From NCBI GenBank assembly GCA_035646375.1, contig DASRPM010000145.1, forward strand, positions 1 through 23,491: a DNA stretch of 23,491 nucleotides, in the 5' to 3' direction. Position numbers and translations under genes: made by a program. A model generated the notes under the pieces. That model did not search any database. It was not told where the DNA came from and was given only the letters and a program-made list of their open reading frames with translations. The stretch is from DASYRM01 sp035646375 (GTDB lineage: Bacteria; Acidobacteriota; Vicinamibacteria; Vicinamibacterales; UBA2999). Positions 22,758-23,491 of this stretch are shown one piece after another (the first letter of the stretch is position 1; each line of letters begins with the position of its first letter).

Positions 22758-23491
22758 ATGGATCAGACACGGCGCAGGATGCTCACCACGGGTGCCGCGG
22801 CCACCGCCATGGTCGCGGCACCGCGCGTGCTGGCGCAGTCGGGGCCCGCGGCCGCGTCACGCGTCTACCAGCGAGGCCCCGTTCGCATCCACTACGAGGA
22901 AGCCGGGGCCGGCTTTCCGCTGATGCTCATCGCCGGCGGCGGCCTGAACTCGTCGATCGAGCTGCTGCGCCGCGGCGATCCGTTCGATCCGTTCGCCGAG
23001 TTCGCCAACGAGTTCCGCTGCATCGGAGCGGACCTGCGCAACGCCAACGGCGGACAGTCGTCCGGCCCGCTGGAGATCGAGCGGCCGTGGGACGCCTACA
23101 CCGACGATCACATCGGCCTGATGGATCACCTGGGCATCGACAAGTTCATGGTGCTCGGCTTCTGCATCGGCGGTCCCTTCATCTGGAACCTGCTGGAACG
23201 CGCGCCGAACCGGGTGGTAGCCGCGGTGCTGGCGCAGCCGAGCGGATCGCGCCCCGAGATGCGCGACCTCTTCTACGACAACAACATGAAGGGGTGGGGC
23301 CCGGCGCTCGCCGCGCGGCGGCCCGACGTCACGATGGACATGGTGGACCGGTTCCTCACACGGATGTACCGCACCAACGCGGACTTCGTCTTCACGGTGA
23401 CGCGCGACTTCGTGCGCAGCTGCCAGACACCCGTGCTGATCCTGCCCGACGACGTCCCCGCGCATCCCTACGCGGTGGCGATGGAAGCAGC
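22758..23491 (+). CDS. Tat-exported alpha/beta hydrolase with cysteine nucleophile elbow (3' truncated)
   Basis: About 244 residues are visible and the frame runs off the window. The N terminus is a twin-arginine-type signal (MDQTRRRMLTTGAAATAMVAAPRVLAQ). The body is an alpha/beta hydrolase: VRIHYEEAGAGFPLMLIAGGG (oxyanion region), GADLRNANGGQSSG, DHLGIDKFMVLGFCIGGPF, then TPVLILPDD with a probable acid Asp. The nucleophile elbow reads G-F-C-I-G (C136) instead of GxSxG, as in dienelactone hydrolase. The catalytic His is not in the part seen. The substrate is unknown. It probably belongs to the same unit as, or has its own promoter after, the phosphatase-like gene. Confidence 0.85.
   Translation, partial: MDQTRRRMLTTGAAATAMVAAPRVLAQSGPAAASRVYQRGPVRIHYEEAGAGFPLMLIAGGGLNSSIELLRRGDPFDPFAEFANEFRCIGADLRNANGGQSSGPLEIERPWDAYTDDHIGLMDHLGIDKFMVLGFCIGGPFIWNLLERAPNRVVAAVLAQPSGSRPEMRDLFYDNNMKGWGPALAARRPDVTMDMVDRFLTRMYRTNADFVFTVTRDFVRSCQTPVLILPDDVPAHPYAVAMEA

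Noticed and set aside
22857..23465. 202-codon minus-strand open frame
   Set aside because: It is antisense to the alpha/beta hydrolase, whose plus-strand frame has a Tat signal and a nucleophile elbow.

Overview
The window is GC-rich, densely coded bacterial DNA with no rRNA, tRNA, CRISPR array, phage gene, transposase or insertion sequence that I can see. The gene content suggests a soil-type Acidobacteriota, perhaps Vicinamibacteria. The clues are a CadC-like winged-helix/TPR regulator, a DUF6152 protein, secreted proteins with a 'LPDGTPDLSGIW'-type module, Tat-exported enzymes, an M16 pair and a TIR protein. This taxonomic call is an inference from gene families, not a database result.

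Layout, left to right. (1) 1-3573: the end of a large ATPase/TPR signalling protein, a small DUF4242 (SCO4226-like nickel-binding) gene facing it with overlapping stop codons, and a divergent CadC-like regulator. (2) 3577-7478: a secreted tannase/feruloyl-esterase family enzyme on the minus strand, divergent from a DUF6152 gene and a 574-residue secreted protein. Two tandem hairpins, the second a textbook intrinsic terminator, close this unit. (3) 7554-9565 (minus): an FAD-dependent oxidoreductase overlapping a membrane-anchored beta-sandwich protein. (4) 9689-15060 (plus): a four-gene run with gaps of 22-36 bp. It encodes a short secreted paralogue of the 574-residue protein, a TIR-transmembrane protein with four 88-residue repeats, a catalytic M16 zinc peptidase and a non-catalytic M16 partner.

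(5) 15080-19303 (minus): an orphan ABC-type substrate-binding protein, a fatty-acid-hydroxylase-superfamily (sterol desaturase-like) enzyme, a CarF/PEDS1-type plasmanylethanolamine desaturase that overlaps it by 20 bp, and a Tat-exported FMN alpha-hydroxy-acid oxidase carrying a CxxCH motif. (6) 19351-21843: an exported HExxH peptidase with TPRs, convergent with DNA-3-methyladenine glycosylase I (tag). (7) 21844-23491: a 250-bp intergenic region with a hairpin and a direct repeat, a secreted CX5R phosphatase-like protein, and the start of a Tat-exported alpha/beta hydrolase whose nucleophile elbow carries cysteine.

The observations most worth a second look are the TIR/repeat protein in a run with two periplasmic M16 peptidases, the CarF-hydroxylase gene pair (possible ether-lipid metabolism), the CxxCH motif inside the alpha-hydroxy-acid oxidase, and a family of short palindromes with TTCA/TTTA loops that occurs between genes, just ahead of start codons and once inside a coding frame.
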